DNA of 64,000 bases from Kingdonia uniflora (taxonomy: Eukaryota; Streptophyta; Magnoliopsida; Ranunculales; Circaeasteraceae). Below, piece after piece: positions 10,571 to 22,544 of this stretch; within the stretch, counting starts at the first letter, position 1, and each line of letters begins with the position of its first letter. The DNA lies in the NCBI GenBank assembly GCA_014058105.1, contig JACGCM010002784.1, positions 1,054,001 through 1,118,000 on the forward strand, read 5' to 3'. Made by a program: the position numbers and the translations under genes. Below the pieces are notes generated by a model that saw only the letters and a program-made list of their open reading frames with translations, made no database searches and had not been told where the DNA came from.

Positions 10571-11305
10571 TGTAGTAGTTTACTCGCAGCCTTCGACTAC
10601 CTCTAATACTTGAAGTCTACTCCGGAGCCTTCCCGAATATATCAAAGCCTACTCAATCCCCAAAACAGACTTTCTAGAGATCCCCTTGAAGATGAAGCTT
10701 CGACACCAGGCAAAGCCTCGAGGAAGGACTAACACATTACAACAAAAACCCTTCAGCCATATCTGTACATGGTCGAAATGCGATGGGATAGGCAGCCAGC
10801 TCACCAGACAAGCCAGCGTAATGATTGGTCCTTTCAGCTACAGTGATAGGTCGACCACTGCGCCACAGTACCAGAGTACAGAGACACCTCCAACAGCTAT
10901 CACAGTGATAATGCAGACATGACCGACACCCATACTATACCGAGATTTCCTGATAGTAATCATGTAATCTGACCCATACTTGGTGACTCAGCTTCTTATG
11001 GTTCTATAAATAGGAGAGATGGGAAGCCAAGGGGGGTTTAGAAAAAATCTCCCCCAAACCCCTGATAGTTTACCTTCGACCACTCTGTAAAACTCTATAT
11101 TCGAACCTTCGAATTACTTATCAGTAATAACACACATCTTAAAAATCCTTATCAGAGGTCGTAGAGTGCCACATTCGGGCCTCTGCACAAGTATTTGTCT
11201 TCAGTTTATTCTTACTTTAGATCACTTACTTGTGTCCCTCTGATAGAAGATTAACCCCGTATTGTAAGAGCCAACTTCCCCTCTAAGAGAAGTTAGGCCC
11301 TTACA
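10571..11305 (+). repeat. 3' LTR of Tat copy 1
   Basis: It begins TGTAGTAGTT directly after the polypurine tract. It ends ...TTACA at 11305, where coding sequence of the copy 2 antisense gene starts, so about 735 bp. A promoter TATA lies at 11005. The partner 5' LTR is outside the window, so the 3' edge rests on the TG...CA rule and the abrupt change of content. Confidence 0.75.
11005..11012 (+). promoter_or_regulatory. TATA box of the copy 1 LTR
   Basis: tataaata within gttctataaataggagag, about 435 bp into the LTR, is the expected U3/R boundary promoter. Confidence 0.6.
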
Positions 11306-14300
11306 AAGGATAAATTAGAATTTCTAGATTTCCTTGGTAACTTCTTACCATATCCTACAGAGTCAGACGTATTCAAGGAGTTTTGAAATATTAAAGGTAG
11401 TTTAGGTGGTGTGTGGGGTGAGGTGATAGAACATACTGGTAAGTCGCTTAGGGGGTGTACCGTTAAAAGTGGTGACAAATACTTTTTCTTATTGCCTGAT
11501 TTAGAGCATGAAAAATATGAGAGGGCAGTGGATGAGTCGATCACTTTTGAGTAATTCAATGGGAGTGTCACGTGTAATTTGGATTAGGTATTTTTGTGTT
11601 ATCTTTCTGAGTTAGATTTTGGACTGATGGTGCCTTTAAGTAAGCTTACTAAAGGTATTTAGAATGCCATTGAGGCTTGCCCTGCCCAACTGGAGGGGAA
11701 TATGTGGAAAGTAATAAATGTATGTGATAACCTGAATAAAAGGTAGGCTTTCAAGGGGGTGGAGAGGAGAATAACCCCTGTAGATGTTTTACAGTATTAT
11801 ACTGTGAAATACAATACAGCTGCGGGCACATATTTTTCTTTCAACTCGTCTCGACCTCAGTTCTTCGACCCGAATTCAGCAGGGCGAGTGTGGAATAATA
11901 ACTTGATATGGGCGAAGGGTAATTGTCTCTAAAGAGTGGACAAGGAGCCCATGGATCTTATATAAAAAACTCTGAAGAAAAGTAAGTAATTGTTTGTGAT
12001 ATCAAACTATTTTTGTGTTAGCGTTATGTATGTATGCAATAATGTGTTATGCCTTTTGCAAATCCTCAATCTCAAGTTGCGAGAAAGGAATCACTGATAC
12101 ATATTGTAGTTCGAGAAGGATCAAAGCTCGAGATAATTTTGGGAGAGCTCGAAATAAGTCGATTCAAAAGGGGTAACAGGAGGTCCAAAAAAGTTTAAAA
12201 GTCTCAGGTTAAGAGAAAATGACAAGAACTGGCGCAAACGTTAAAGATGAAAGGTAGGCAGCATCGGACGTTGAAAACGTCTGACATTAAAAAGGTTACA
12301 CCGATTTCCTTGCAGGTAAATCTTATGGGGGCTACATCGAGCAAGTTAATTTAAAGGCGCCCAAAAAGGAAGAAAGCGAAGGTTGATTGTTCAAACTCGA
12401 CGACCACAGAGAGTGGAGAGGTTGCCACAAGTTCGGAAAAGAGGAAGGTGGATGCTCCTGATTCTGTGAGTGAGGTGAAAGAGGCTAGGAGTAGTTCTAC
12501 TGTGGAGGACGAGCTGTTGGTTCGAAAAAATTGGATGAGGGTGGCAGCTCAGGAAGGTTTTGAGGAGCTAGACATGTTTGTGAAGTTGGAGTTTTGTAGG
12601 ATAAATAAAACACATCATTTAGTTTGAGGTTTATGTAATCTTTGAACTGAAATGTTACTTTTTATTGTAAATGTCCTGTCTGTTGAAATGAATCTGTCTC
12701 GGGTTCGAGGATAAGAGGACGGAGCACAAGTAGTGAGTTGTTGAACCCGAGAAGTGGGTTTTCCAACTTGAGGCCAATTTTGCTCGGGAAAAAGGTCGTT
12801 CAAGCTCAACGAAGGATTTGCACCGGGTCACGATGCTCGAACTCGTATAGGCGCCGAAGAAAAATGTTGAGGAAGTTTTAGTTGATCGCGACAACCTTGT
12901 TCAGAAGCTCCTAGAAGTTGGATACTTTATGTCCAATATTTAAGTAATTATAAAGGGGTATTATGTCAAAGAGGCTGATGCTAAAGAGGAGCTTGATGTT
13001 GATGGTGGCTCTCCTCAAGGTGTAGTAGAAGGATTAGATGCGGTCTCCTCGAGAATTGACATAGAGAACCGAGAAGGAAAGAATAAGAAGGCAGAGCAAA
13101 CAATGAAGTTTTTTATTTCGCAATTGAAAACTGTGATTGTATGGAATGTATATGAATGATATTTATGGGGTAGTCAATGAGATGTTATAAATATTTATTT
13201 GTAGGAACTGAAAGGTTTGCGCCTCAGAATTGGGGATTTAGAGAAAGAGCTTGCTAAGGAGAAAAACTCTTTAACAACTCTATTGACTTTGTATACGGAG
13301 CTAAAGGTTAGAAAATTGCTTGAAATTGTTGACTTATTCATTTTATAACTCCAGCATTTGCATTAGAGAATGAAAAAGGCAAAGTGAGAGGGCAGATAAA
13401 AAATCATGTTGATCAAAAGTAATCTAAGAATTAGAATGTGTTAGAATGCTAGAGAATGAGAATGTAGAAAATATATACCTTGAAATATGTGGAAATGTAG
13501 ATAGTATCTCCATCAGTGTGAGATAGCTTTGTAGCTTGAGGGTTAAATAACTTCTTATTTTTTTGGCTTGTGATGAATAGAACTTTGTTAGATATGTGTA
13601 CAACAAACTGTAGTTTATAAACTGTTTCTGTAGAGTATAATTTAATCAAGCTGTTTATATAGGCCTAATTAGAAGCTGTTCGAGCTAGTGAAGAATATGA
13701 TATGGAATGCAATTATGAGTGTAAGCTTAAATTTAAAAAGATGAAAGAGGCAAGTGAAGATAGCGCGGATCAGTATGTCAAGTTTGAGATCATGCTTGTA
13801 CAAGCAGAGAAAAGTGTGAATGAACTGACCCAGTGGATCAAAAGTAGAGATGTTGAAAAAGAAAAATTGCAGGGGGAGCTCGTTAATGTTTAGAGTGAGG
13901 TGGCGGCGTTAATGAGTAGGGTAGAACTATTGGGGGTGAATGGTAGAGATGCGGATGTCGCACAATATCACATCAAATTACTAATGGTGGAAACTAAAGA
14001 GCTGCGAAACCATCTTGCCAGTTTAAATGGTCAAGTGGAGAAGAAGGAAAACGATCTTGTGAAGGCGCAAGCTAATTTAACGAGTATAGAAAGTGAAGTG
14101 GAGAAGTTGAGTGAGAAAATGTAAGGTAATGATTTTGATTTTTAGGTCACCCAATGTTAATGTGAAAAACTTAATTAACGAATTGTGAAGTTGAAGGCGG
14201 ACTTGGCCAGTTCGCATGGCAAAAATGTCGAAGCTGGAGAGAGGTCGAAGAAGAAAAGGATTAATGCCGAGGTGGCGACTGTCAAGGGTGATGTAGTTAA

Positions 14301-15000
14301 TTCTTCAGCTCGAATTAAAGAGTTAGAGGCAGATTTAATTTGCGTTCATGCTACCGGTAGAAAAGCTAATGAATGATCAAGAGAGAATGGTGATAGGTTA
14401 GAGGGTGCTCTCCTCAAAGAGAAGGAGTTAAATGAAGCTCTCAAGATAAAGGATGAGCTGTGGAAAAAAATGAGTGTCGGGGGACGTGATGTAAATGAGG
14501 TAGAGTTGGGGGTACTACATGATGAAGTGGAGGAGCTAAAAATGAAAATTTTATCTGAGTAGGAAAAGGCGATGGAGTTGATATCAAAATTGAATACGGT
14601 TGTATCGGGCTTAGAGCGGGCAGACACCCGTTACACGAAATTGGAGAAACATCATAAGAAGTAAAAAGTGAATTTTGCTGAGCTTGCTATGCCGAACTGA
14701 CATAGGATTTTCTGGGATGAGACACACTCTAGGGAGATAATGGTAGTAATTGCCTATTTATTAGAAGAAGTAAAGAGGCTTGAGCTCGAAAGGGATACCT
14801 TGCATGAATGTTTGGTTTTGAAAGGTTGTATTTGTAATGCTGAAATAGATCAAGGTAACTTCTTCAACTCAATGATAACTGATATAGGTCCCAGTATTGC
14901 AGAGGTTGTAACTGCTCGAGCTCCAGATTTTATGGCTTCACGACCTCCCACTGTAGGGGAAAGAGCAGCTGACCTTCCGCAAGAAAAACCTGCGTAAGTG
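11306..15000 (+). pseudogene. Antisense gene of copy 2 (transposon-like domain plus long coiled coil), interrupted by copy 1
   Basis: Coding begins in mid-protein at 11306, giving a nested-insertion junction. The domain reads DFGLMVPLSKLTKGI, NAIEACPAQLEGNMWKVI, ITPVDVLQYYTVKYN and FFDPNSAGRVWNNNLIWAKGNC (11610-11945). This is the same family as in copies 1 and 3. An intron starts at 11982 (aaa|GTAAGT). Its acceptor near 12060 reads gcaa, so the AG appears lost. Basic exons follow, then heptad-rich coiled coil in 13702-13893, 13900-14124 and 14185-14376. The last exon is 14740-14997 (MVVIAYLLEEVKRLELERD), alignable with the end of the copy 3 gene at 42902. Stops are frequent. Function unknown. 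Confidence 0.7.
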
Positions 15001-15029
15001 ACCTATTGTTTTTGTATTGTAGACATTTA

Positions 15030-15225
15030 GAGATATGAAAGCTAGTTTTACCTATGCTTTATCTTGTGTCTTAGATATAGTAGAGATCATTAATTGAAAA
15101 CTAGTATTGCCTTTGTTTTAATCGCTGATATATGTATAGATGTATCGATTGAAAGCTAGTATTACCTTCTTTGATATTTGTATATATCTATCGATTACAA
15201 GCCAGTATTACCTTTGATTTAATCT
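15030..15225. repeat. Tandem repeats of about 53 bp in the 3' UTR of copy 2
   Basis: Four related blocks near 15036, 15094, 15147 and 15197 share a (g)attgaaagctagtattacctt(t) core. They sit between the end of the antisense gene and the integrase end, the same position as the arrays in copies 1 and 3, but the sequence is unrelated to those. Confidence 0.65.
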
Positions 15226-15404
15226 TTAAGATTTAGTTGAGTCTACATGTATGTCTGTAGAGAGTAACGTAGGAAAAAACTTGAAAGTTTTCATTGAGTA
15301 GGAAAAAATATACACACTATTGGATATTAGAATCTCACTTTTGGAATGTAAAGAATTGAAAGAGTATTCTGCATTTGGGAACTAGGGATTTAGCGATAAT
15401 ATCA

Positions 15405-16490
15405 TTTCAATCTCCTAGTGTTCCAGGGGTTTGGTATTCGGACGCCTTTCTCTATCATGAGGTAATATGTTCCAAGGCCAGTACGGCTAACGATAAAGAC
15501 AATACCCTCCCAATTTTCTGTGAGCTTTCCAGCATTCAACTCTTTTATACTTTTTAGAATTTTTCTGAGGAGTAGATCATTGATTTGGAAATCACAGTTT
15601 TAGACTCTTCTGCTATACAAGCTGGCTAGCATATGGTGATATCGACCCAGTTTGGCAATATCACAATCTCGAGTCTCATCGATCCCGTTCATATTACAGG
15701 CTAGTTCGAACTTATTCACTTTGTCTATGAGCTCGTGATTTTTAATAGGATGGTGGTATTCTGTTGGAATGATGGCCTCTGTGTCATAAACTAGGAGGAA
15801 GGGGGAATAGCCAGTTGATTGTCTTGGTATAGTATGATACGCCCATAAGACGTGAAGCAGCCCCCGCATCAAATTTCATTTTGTTTACAATTGAAGCCTC
15901 TTCTTGATTCTATCCACTATTATTTTGATGGTGGTTTCGACCTGGCTATTTCCTTGGAGGTAGTATAGATTGGATTGGGAATGAAAGATATTATGTTTGT
16001 TGAGGAAATCCACGACCTTTTCTCTAACGAACTGCGGCCCGTTATCGATCTAAATTAGGTGGGGGCATCCAAACTGTGCGATAATATGTTCCCAGATAAA
16101 AGAGACGACCTCTTCTTCTTTAGTTCGACAAAGAGGAGCTGCTTCCACCCATTTTGTAAAGTAATCTGTTACCACGAGTAAGAATAGGCGGTTACCCGAC
16201 ATATTGGGAAATTTGCCTACTAGATCAAGTGCCCTCCTTTTAAAAGGCTAGAATATCTTGTTCACATAAAGTTCAAGTGCAAGTACTCATATCAAATGTC
16301 CATGTCGTTGACATTCATCGCATCTTCGTGAGTATTCTTCTGCTTGCTTGCGCAGGCCAAGCCAGAATGCTCCTTGGGTAATCGCTCTGCTGGCAAGTGA
16401 CCGACCTACGGTATGGGAGCCACAAATTCCATCATGTAAGTCTTTGAGCATTTCATCGGCTTGCAGCTTTGAGAGGCACTTGAGATAAGG
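15405..16490 (-). pseudogene. Integrase, copy 2
   Basis: The C-terminal segment NAGKLTENWEG lies near 15520. The open frame 15600-15872 carries HVLWAYHTIPRQSTGYSPFLLVYDTEAIIP. Upstream (higher coordinates) are QGNSQVETT with the catalytic Glu retained, IDNGPQF with Asp retained, DYFTKWVEAAPLC, and the zinc-binding region with CDECQRHGH near 16310. Several stops break the frame, for example just before IDNGPQF. The catalytic Asp and Glu in view are better kept than in copies 1 and 3. Confidence 0.87.
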
Positions 16491-16499
16491 ATATGTTAC

Positions 16500-17130
16500 T
16501 GATCTTCGATATTAATAACCTTCCTGAACTGCATAACGTTTTAAATTTTTGATCAACTGTCGGCGTTCTTTTGGATCTACTGAAAGGGGTCCGTCACATT
16601 CGTTCTTCGAGCTGAGATAGGTTATTAAAGGTTTCCTCCAATCCTCGTCCTCCCCTTCATTGCCCCCAGTGTTGATCGCACATACAGAGTAGAGATCAAT
16701 ATTGGGGTTTGATATTACTTTGATTTTGAGATATCGTGCTTCTATACCCAAGACCCCAGCCAAGTAAGTTAGGGAATCGGCGTGTATTTTTTCACCTTGT
16801 GGTAAATAGTCGATAGTAGCTTGCGTGAATCTGCTCATTTTATCAACAATGAGAGCTGCATAGTCGATCATTTTGTCATTCTTCTTGAACTGTTCAGAGT
16901 AATGGTGGACGATTAATAATAAATCTGTATAGCCTGAGAGCTTGAGAACACCGAGTTCTAGCGCGAGATCGGGTCCATGAATCAAAGCTTTGTATTCCTT
17001 GACATTATTCGAGGCTTTTAAATCTAAACATATTGATTTTTTGATTCTGTCATTTGATGGGGTAATCAAGACGATTCCAATACCTGACCCTACGGGTCCT
17101 GCTGAGGCATCTGTAAGAAGTTTTCATCCT
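16500..17130 (-). pseudogene. Archaeal-type RNase H domain, copy 2
   Basis: It starts with LTDASAGPVGSGIGIVLITP at about 17115, and most of it is in the open frame 16512-17069. That frame has VKEYKALIHGPDLALELG, SRFTQATIDYLPQGEKIHADSLTYLAGV and a spacer leading to the integrase zinc region. The usual NN(V/E)AEYEA motif reads NNVKEYKA, so the Glu-bearing motif is altered by A-to-K. It matches the second RNase H of copies 1 and 3. Confidence 0.82.
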
Positions 17131-17269
17131 TTTCTTGTAATCCATTCAGCCCGTTTGTCAAAGGGTTTGGTAAGTGAAACTTCTTTTATTTCTTCTGTGA
17201 GGTCTGGGTTGTATTTTTCCCAATCTGGAACTTCTAAAGGAAAATCTGCTAGAAAATTAATAACTGTTT

Positions 17270-18500
17270 GACCTTTTTCTTAATGGCGCTGTTGGAATTT
17301 GATATCATGTTCTCCCAAGCTGACAGACCATTGTTGTACACTTCTCGATTTGTCTTTTTTAGATTGAATTTCCCAGAGTGGATAGTTTTTCATAACTCTA
17401 ATGGAATGAGCTTGGAAGTAGTACTTGAGCTTCTATAAAGTGTAAACGAGAGTTAGAAGGAGTCCCTCGATCTTAGAATATCTTGTTTCTACCGAAGTGA
17501 GGGTTTTGCTGATAAAATACACTGGCTTTTCAACCTTTCCATCAAGTCAAATGAGGACTGAGCTGACAGATTTTTCTGTAATGGCGAGGTAAATGATCAA
17601 TTCCTCATTGTCTACTAGGATGTTCATTATAGGAGGCTTCCCCATATAGGTTTTAAGTTCCTGAAAAGCTACCTCGCATTATTTTGTCCAATGGATCTCT
17701 TCGTTGGATTGAGCCTTTCCACGTTTGATACATCTTCAAAGTAATAAAAGCAGCTACTGGCATTGATATGAAGACTTAGGGAGGAATCGATTGATAGCAG
17801 CGATCTTGCCAACGAGCTTCTAGACATCTTTATTTATTTTTGGAGATGGCATGTTGAAGAGAACTCAAATTTGATCTGGGCCGGCTTCAATCCCCTTTTT
17901 ACTTATGAGGTATCCCAGGAACTTGCCTGAGTTTACTACGAATTGATATTTATCAGGGTTGAGCCTCATCTTGTATGAGCGTAAAATGTGGAAGACCGTA
18001 TCGAGATCAACGATATGGTCCTTCGCCTGAAAGCTTTTGCAGAGTAAATCATCGATGTATACTTCAACGATTTTCCCCAAGTGTACTTTGAACATTATCG
18101 TCATTAAACTTTGATAAGTTACTCTGGCGTTCTTCAGTTCGAAAGGCATAAATCTATAACAGTAGAGCCCTCTTTTAGTGATGAAAGTGGTCATTTCCTG
18201 ATCGTCAGCTAGAAGAGGTATCTGATTATATCCGAAAGTAACATCGATCATAGATAAATGTTCATGGCCTACCGTGGAATCGAGAATTTGATGAATGATT
18301 GGAAGAGGAAAACTATCCTTTGGAGTGTGTTTGTTAAAATCTGCAAAATCTACGCAAGCTCAGACTTTTATATTTTTTTTTGGAACGACGACAATGTTGG
18401 AGATCCAATCTGAGTACTTAGCTTCTCGAATGAATCTGACATTGATCAATTTATTGATTTTACTATTGACTTCATCGTGAAGATGAGGTGATTGTCTTAT
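17270..18500 (-). pseudogene. Reverse transcriptase and RNase H, copy 2
   Basis: The open frame 17865-18251 has MIDVTFGYNQIPLL, FELKNARVTYQSL and the catalytic YIDDLLCKS (about 18060), then FLGYLISKKGIEA. The N-terminal part (YSDWISNIVVVPKKN and TPKDSFPLPIIHQILDSTVGHEHLSM) lies at 18250-18450 in broken frame. The RNase H region follows at 17280-17830 with several stops. YIDD rather than YVDD is normal for this lineage. Confidence 0.88.
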
Positions 18501-18509
18501 ATATTTCTA

Positions 18510-19260
18510 TTTGACTGCCATGTCACTATTGTTGATGCTCAATCTGTGACTGGCCTTGGCTGGGTCGACTTCTAACATTTTGTAAGAACTTAACGATGGC
18601 CTCCATGTCGTGCTAGACCATCTTGGTACCAATATAAGTTCCTCTGCTAGGTCTATAAATGTATTTGTACTCTGTAAGTTCTTCCGTTGAAGGCTGGTCA
18701 TCAGTGTGACCAGCTTTTTGAAATTGTTACGCATCAAATTTGTCGGATGTGACGAGAAAGGCCGAAACTGTATTTTTGTAAGCTCATGAAAGCTTTTGAC
18801 TGCCTTTGATTTCATAGATGCCACCTTTGTGCTTGAAGCGAAGTGGTGGATGCTACATGGAAGCAATTGCTTCCATGTGTTCTTGTGGATCCAACAGGGG
18901 CCCAAAATCCTTAAGTAACGAGATTTGGCATTGATGATGTAGAAAATAATATCGATTATGGCAGACCCAGTGGTGATAGGTAGGATGATCTTGCCTACTC
19001 GTTCTTCCTTAGAGCCATTAAACCCACTTATATCGATTTCGCTTGGAATAACTTAATTGGTGAGTCCCATTTGGTTGATTGTACACTGAAAGTGGATTTT
19101 GATACTGCTACCTGTATCAATCATCATGGTATGTATGACGAACTTCTTCATCTTTAGCATGATAATCAGAGCGTCATGATGAGGAAACTTGATGTGATTG
19201 ATATCGTAATCCTCAAATGAAATCCCAGGTCGTCAAGTACTTAATTTGGGAAAGAGTTTA
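18510..19260 (-). pseudogene. Aspartic protease and linker, copy 2
   Basis: At about 19127 the minus strand reads MMIDTGSSIKIHFQ, which contains the retropepsin Asp-Thr-Gly. YLRILGPCWIHK, the counterpart of YLGILGQDWLHA in copy 1, is near 18900. The frame 18507-18905 is a frame-shifted piece of the linker to RT. A stop follows MGLTN soon after the active site. Confidence 0.78.
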
Positions 19261-21000
19261 ACTTTTTTATCTTGAGAGGTGAGATTGCAGCATTCTGTTA
19301 ATCTTCGTTGCTTGAATCTGGTAGAGTTGTTGATTTGATAGATCTAGATCATGTTACTGTTATACATATGGTATAAGTGTTTTCCCTCATATTGATCTTT
19401 GACTTGAACTACTTTGACCTGCATCTTGTAGCTTCCATTTTTGCATCCTTCCAGGTTGATAATGTACTCTTCTACCGTCTTTAGAAATGCATTTCAGCAA
19501 CCTCTGTAAAGCATAATAGTTATCAGTTTCATGATAATTTACCTTGTGATGCATGCAGTACAATTTTCCTTCAATTGGTTTCAGTGGTTGAGAAACATGA
19601 TAGAACTTGTCTCTTGCAAGCACTAGAAAAATTGATGAGATCCAGACATTCATCATGGGGAGGACCGGTTTAGGTAATAAATTGCCTTTCTATGATTTGT
19701 TGGTGTTTATTTTGTCACGCTTTTGATCACCCTAGTCCTCCTTCTGTTCAATATTGTATTTTGTATTTTGTATTTTGACCTTACGTGGTTAGGACAAATT
19801 TAGTCGATTTATTCCTTTGGGTCATCATCCTTTCCTGGTTGACATAGCCATTGACCTTGGCAATCATGTCTTCCAAGGTCGAGGGTTTATTCAAAAAGAG
19901 ATGTTCCTTTGCTTTACAATCGATCTATAGTGCATTTGTTAAAGCATAAGCGGCTATTTTCTGATCAAGATAATCACCTTTTTGTGCGAGCTCCAAAAAT
20001 TTCTTTGTAAAGGCCTCGAGCTTCTCTCCTGGATATTGTTTAAGACTAATACGAGTGTATAAGTTTTCTTATTTGTCTTTATTGTGAGCATATGTCTTGG
20101 CAAATATCTTCTGTAGTTGGTCGAATGTGAGGATAGAATCTTAAGAGAGAATGGAACCATCAGAGCGGTTCTCCCTATAGACTTATGACGAATAGATGGC
20201 ATAGAACATGGTTTTGATTTGAATACAATCCCAGGGAATTATGGAATTGTTGAATGTGCTCCTTCGGATCAGTGCCTTTATGTTAACGTATCTTGGGAGT
20301 ATAGAAACCTGTGGGTATTTCCATATCAAATAACTCTTTAACAATCAAACTACCTTGCAACTTTGTTAAATCGTCTTTATTGCCTAGAGTTTGAGCTTCA
20401 ATCAACTCCTTGATACGTTGATCCATGTGTTCTTGTGTGACGTACTGACGTAATGCTTGAGCGACTTGACATCTTGTTCAGGGATTATGAGTAATAGTGC
20501 CCTCGCTCAAGTATTCATGAGCTGATATCCTGAGTTGATGTTGTTGCTATTCTTCTGGACATTTAAAAGGCCAGCGACCTCTACTGATATCAGACTAATC
20601 TTCTCGTCCCAAAAGAATTCAAACTTGTAGGTCGTTATGAAGCCCTCTAAAAATAGCTTTACTAGTAGCTTCTCGAGGTCCCAATCATTTACGTGCAGAG
20701 ACTCGAGAATTTACTGGGATCTGATCACGATCTCTGGTAAGGGGAGCTTATTGATTATCTTACAAGGCGGTCTGCATTGTTGTTATCTGTTCTTCATGTC
20801 GCTTGAATTTTGTTTGATGAGCTCGACACTCACTCTCAAGTTCCTATTCACGGAGCTCGCGGTCAAGGATTAACTGACGCTCGAGCTCATTGCGTTTCTC
20901 TATTTTGGCGTGAATGTTTGCTCATAGTTCTATGATCTGGTTCGACTGAAAAATTAAGCTAGACTCCTGTTGCTGGTCGCTTGGAAGTTACCATGATTGG
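19261..21000 (-). pseudogene. gag region, copy 2
   Basis: The zinc-type motif LYCMHHKVNYHETDNYYALQ (in the frame 19387-19656) matches the copy 1 motif, but the last Cys is Tyr. Further upstream the frames 19954-20202 and others read as a degraded gag core with many stops. The start of gag should be near 20990, just inside the PBS. Gag has no catalytic residues, so assignment rests on position and the zinc-type motif. Confidence 0.65.
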
Positions 21001-21052
21001 AAATAGATAATTGAGTAAACACATGCCTTAGGATATCATGGAAATGTCTTCT

Positions 21053-21072
21053 TTCCCACAGACGGTGCCAAA
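21053..21072 (-). other. Primer-binding site region, copy 2
   Basis: The minus strand reads TTTGGCACCGTCTGTGGGAA immediately inside the LTR. The same string with one change occurs at copy 3 (49100-49119). This block is common after the 5' LTR of plant Tat-like elements. I cannot name the tRNA with confidence. Confidence 0.75.
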
Positions 21073-21656
21073 GGTAATGGCCAAATTTCGTAGTAGATCA
21101 AAAAAGCTCAAAATTAGCTCTTACACCAAATGTACATGCGATAAGGATTAATGTACCTCAATATAGAAATAACATAGGTAATTAGCGTAGAAATCTTTGA
21201 ATAGGTAAAAACTGAGACCTCGGCTTGAGGATTTGTAACTGTAACTTTTATTGTTTGAGGCTAATATTTGATTACAAGTGATCTCTCGAGTCAGAAATAC
21301 TTAATCTCGTAATATAAAATTATTGGTCTCTTTCTCCTCTGGAACTCATCCTTTTTATAGACCTCACTCTCAGTTTGATAACGTATAGAGGTACGTCCTC
21401 CTGAAAATGGGGCAGGTAGTAGTTGAATGTGTAACTGCTAGTTCATGGGAAACAGGTGTCTTTGACTTGTACATATTTTTTGTAGTGCTCGATCTATGTT
21501 CTTTATCAGTTCATGGTCCAAGTCATTGTTGATTGTATATGTCACGTGTATAATGCGTGAGGCTAGTATTGAGGTAGTTCAAGTTTGGAATAGGTCGAGG
21601 AATAAGTCCCTATAATCAGTTTGTGTTTTGGGTAGGTCGAGGGACAAGTCCCTACA
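21073..21656 (-). repeat. 5' LTR of Tat copy 2
   Basis: On the minus strand it starts TGTAGGGACTTG at 21656 and ends next to the PBS at 21073. The expected terminal CA there reads CC. A TATA element (GTCTATAAAAAGG, near 21351-21362) sits in the middle. A short direct repeat of the LTR start, (ggtcgaggrayaagtccctata/ccctaca), is present about 48 bp inside. The partner LTR is outside the window. Confidence 0.7.
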
Positions 21657-22544
21657 TTAAGCCTCCTCGAAACATAGCCGTCGTCAATCTTATCCTTGCA
21701 TTTTACTTTTATGTTGTTGTTCAGGGCTATGGTAATTTTTGGTTTAAAGGCATTTAATAGCAAAAAATAAGGTTAAGCCTTATGCACTAATATTCCCTTC
21801 CTCATGTCAACCATGGTAAGAGTATCTGAAATTAGTAAATTTCTGACTATGTGTATGTATTTTATGTTGGTATTGATCTTATTTGACTATATTACAATGG
21901 GTTTATGCCTATGGACGGATTTAGTTAACATACTCAGAATTTAAGTCGACATTGGTCAGACTGTCTATAAGCTATTTATGATAAGGCCTGACACATTTTT
22001 TGCTTAGTAGGTCCTAAACATTGAGAGTTAATGTTGCTTCATCCATATAAAGATTGTGCGGAGCCTGTGATAGTTTCTATCCTGGTGCATATGAGCTTTA
22101 CTCTTAATGTACTCATGCTTCTAGAAAATAAACAATATATATCAGCATATGGATTTGTGGTAGCATTAAATTTAATTTACTGGATTACCACTTTTCTCTT
22201 ACAAGTTGTTTGTTTTATTAATTGTCAGGCCACGAGATTTATGTAGTAATTGTTTTTCTTTTGATATTGCATGAATCCATTAGTTCAAAATGGAAAGAGT
22301 ACTCAAGTTTTTAAGTTTTTGAGAGGATGGTGGTTTAATTCCACCAGGATTCAAAGTGTTTATCATTATTTTTTGATTTTCCATGCTATTTAACCATAGT
22401 CTGGGTATGTTGTGAATCTCCTAATAAGCTAATTTAGACCAGGGAAAAGATGACAATTAGAACTGGTCGTAATGAAACGATTGCATGTACTGACACTATA
22501 GATAAGCGCTGAAAACTGTATTTATAAAACTTGTTTTTAGGCAA
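21657..22544. other. Unassigned AT-rich DNA right of Tat copy 2
   Basis: Small ORFs here (for example 71 codons from 22031) have no recognisable motif and no promoter context. Minus-strand CGAGGAGGCTTAA abuts the copy 2 LTR and faintly resembles a polypurine tract. I see nothing else. Confidence 0.4.

Larger units (their letters stand above)
1..11305 (+). mobile_element. Tat/Ogre-lineage Ty3/gypsy retrotransposon, copy 1 (5' end outside window)
   Basis: The order gag tail, aspartic protease, reverse transcriptase, RNase H, a second archaeal-type RNase H, integrase, tandem repeats, antisense ORFs, polypurine tract and LTR is the known plan of the plant Tat/Ogre lineage. The second RNase H is the lineage's diagnostic domain. 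The 5' LTR, primer-binding site and most of gag lie left of base 1, so the target duplication cannot be tested. The right flank (from 11306) is in the middle of the antisense gene of copy 2, so this copy inserted into copy 2. Stops and frameshifts throughout the sense polyprotein show it is defective. Confidence 0.9.
11306..21656 (-). mobile_element. Tat/Ogre-lineage gypsy retrotransposon, copy 2 (3' end displaced by copy 1)
   Basis: Read on the minus strand it has 5' LTR (21073-21656), PBS, gag, protease, RT, RNase H, second RNase H, integrase, tandem repeats and an antisense gene on the plus strand. The antisense gene is cut at 11306 by copy 1. The remaining 3' part and 3' LTR should lie left of the window. 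It is riddled with stops, hence non-autonomous. Confidence 0.88.

Noticed and set aside
21657..22250. 71-codon ORF at 22031 as a gene
   Set aside because: No motif, no promoter or splice context, AT-rich hydrophobic composition.
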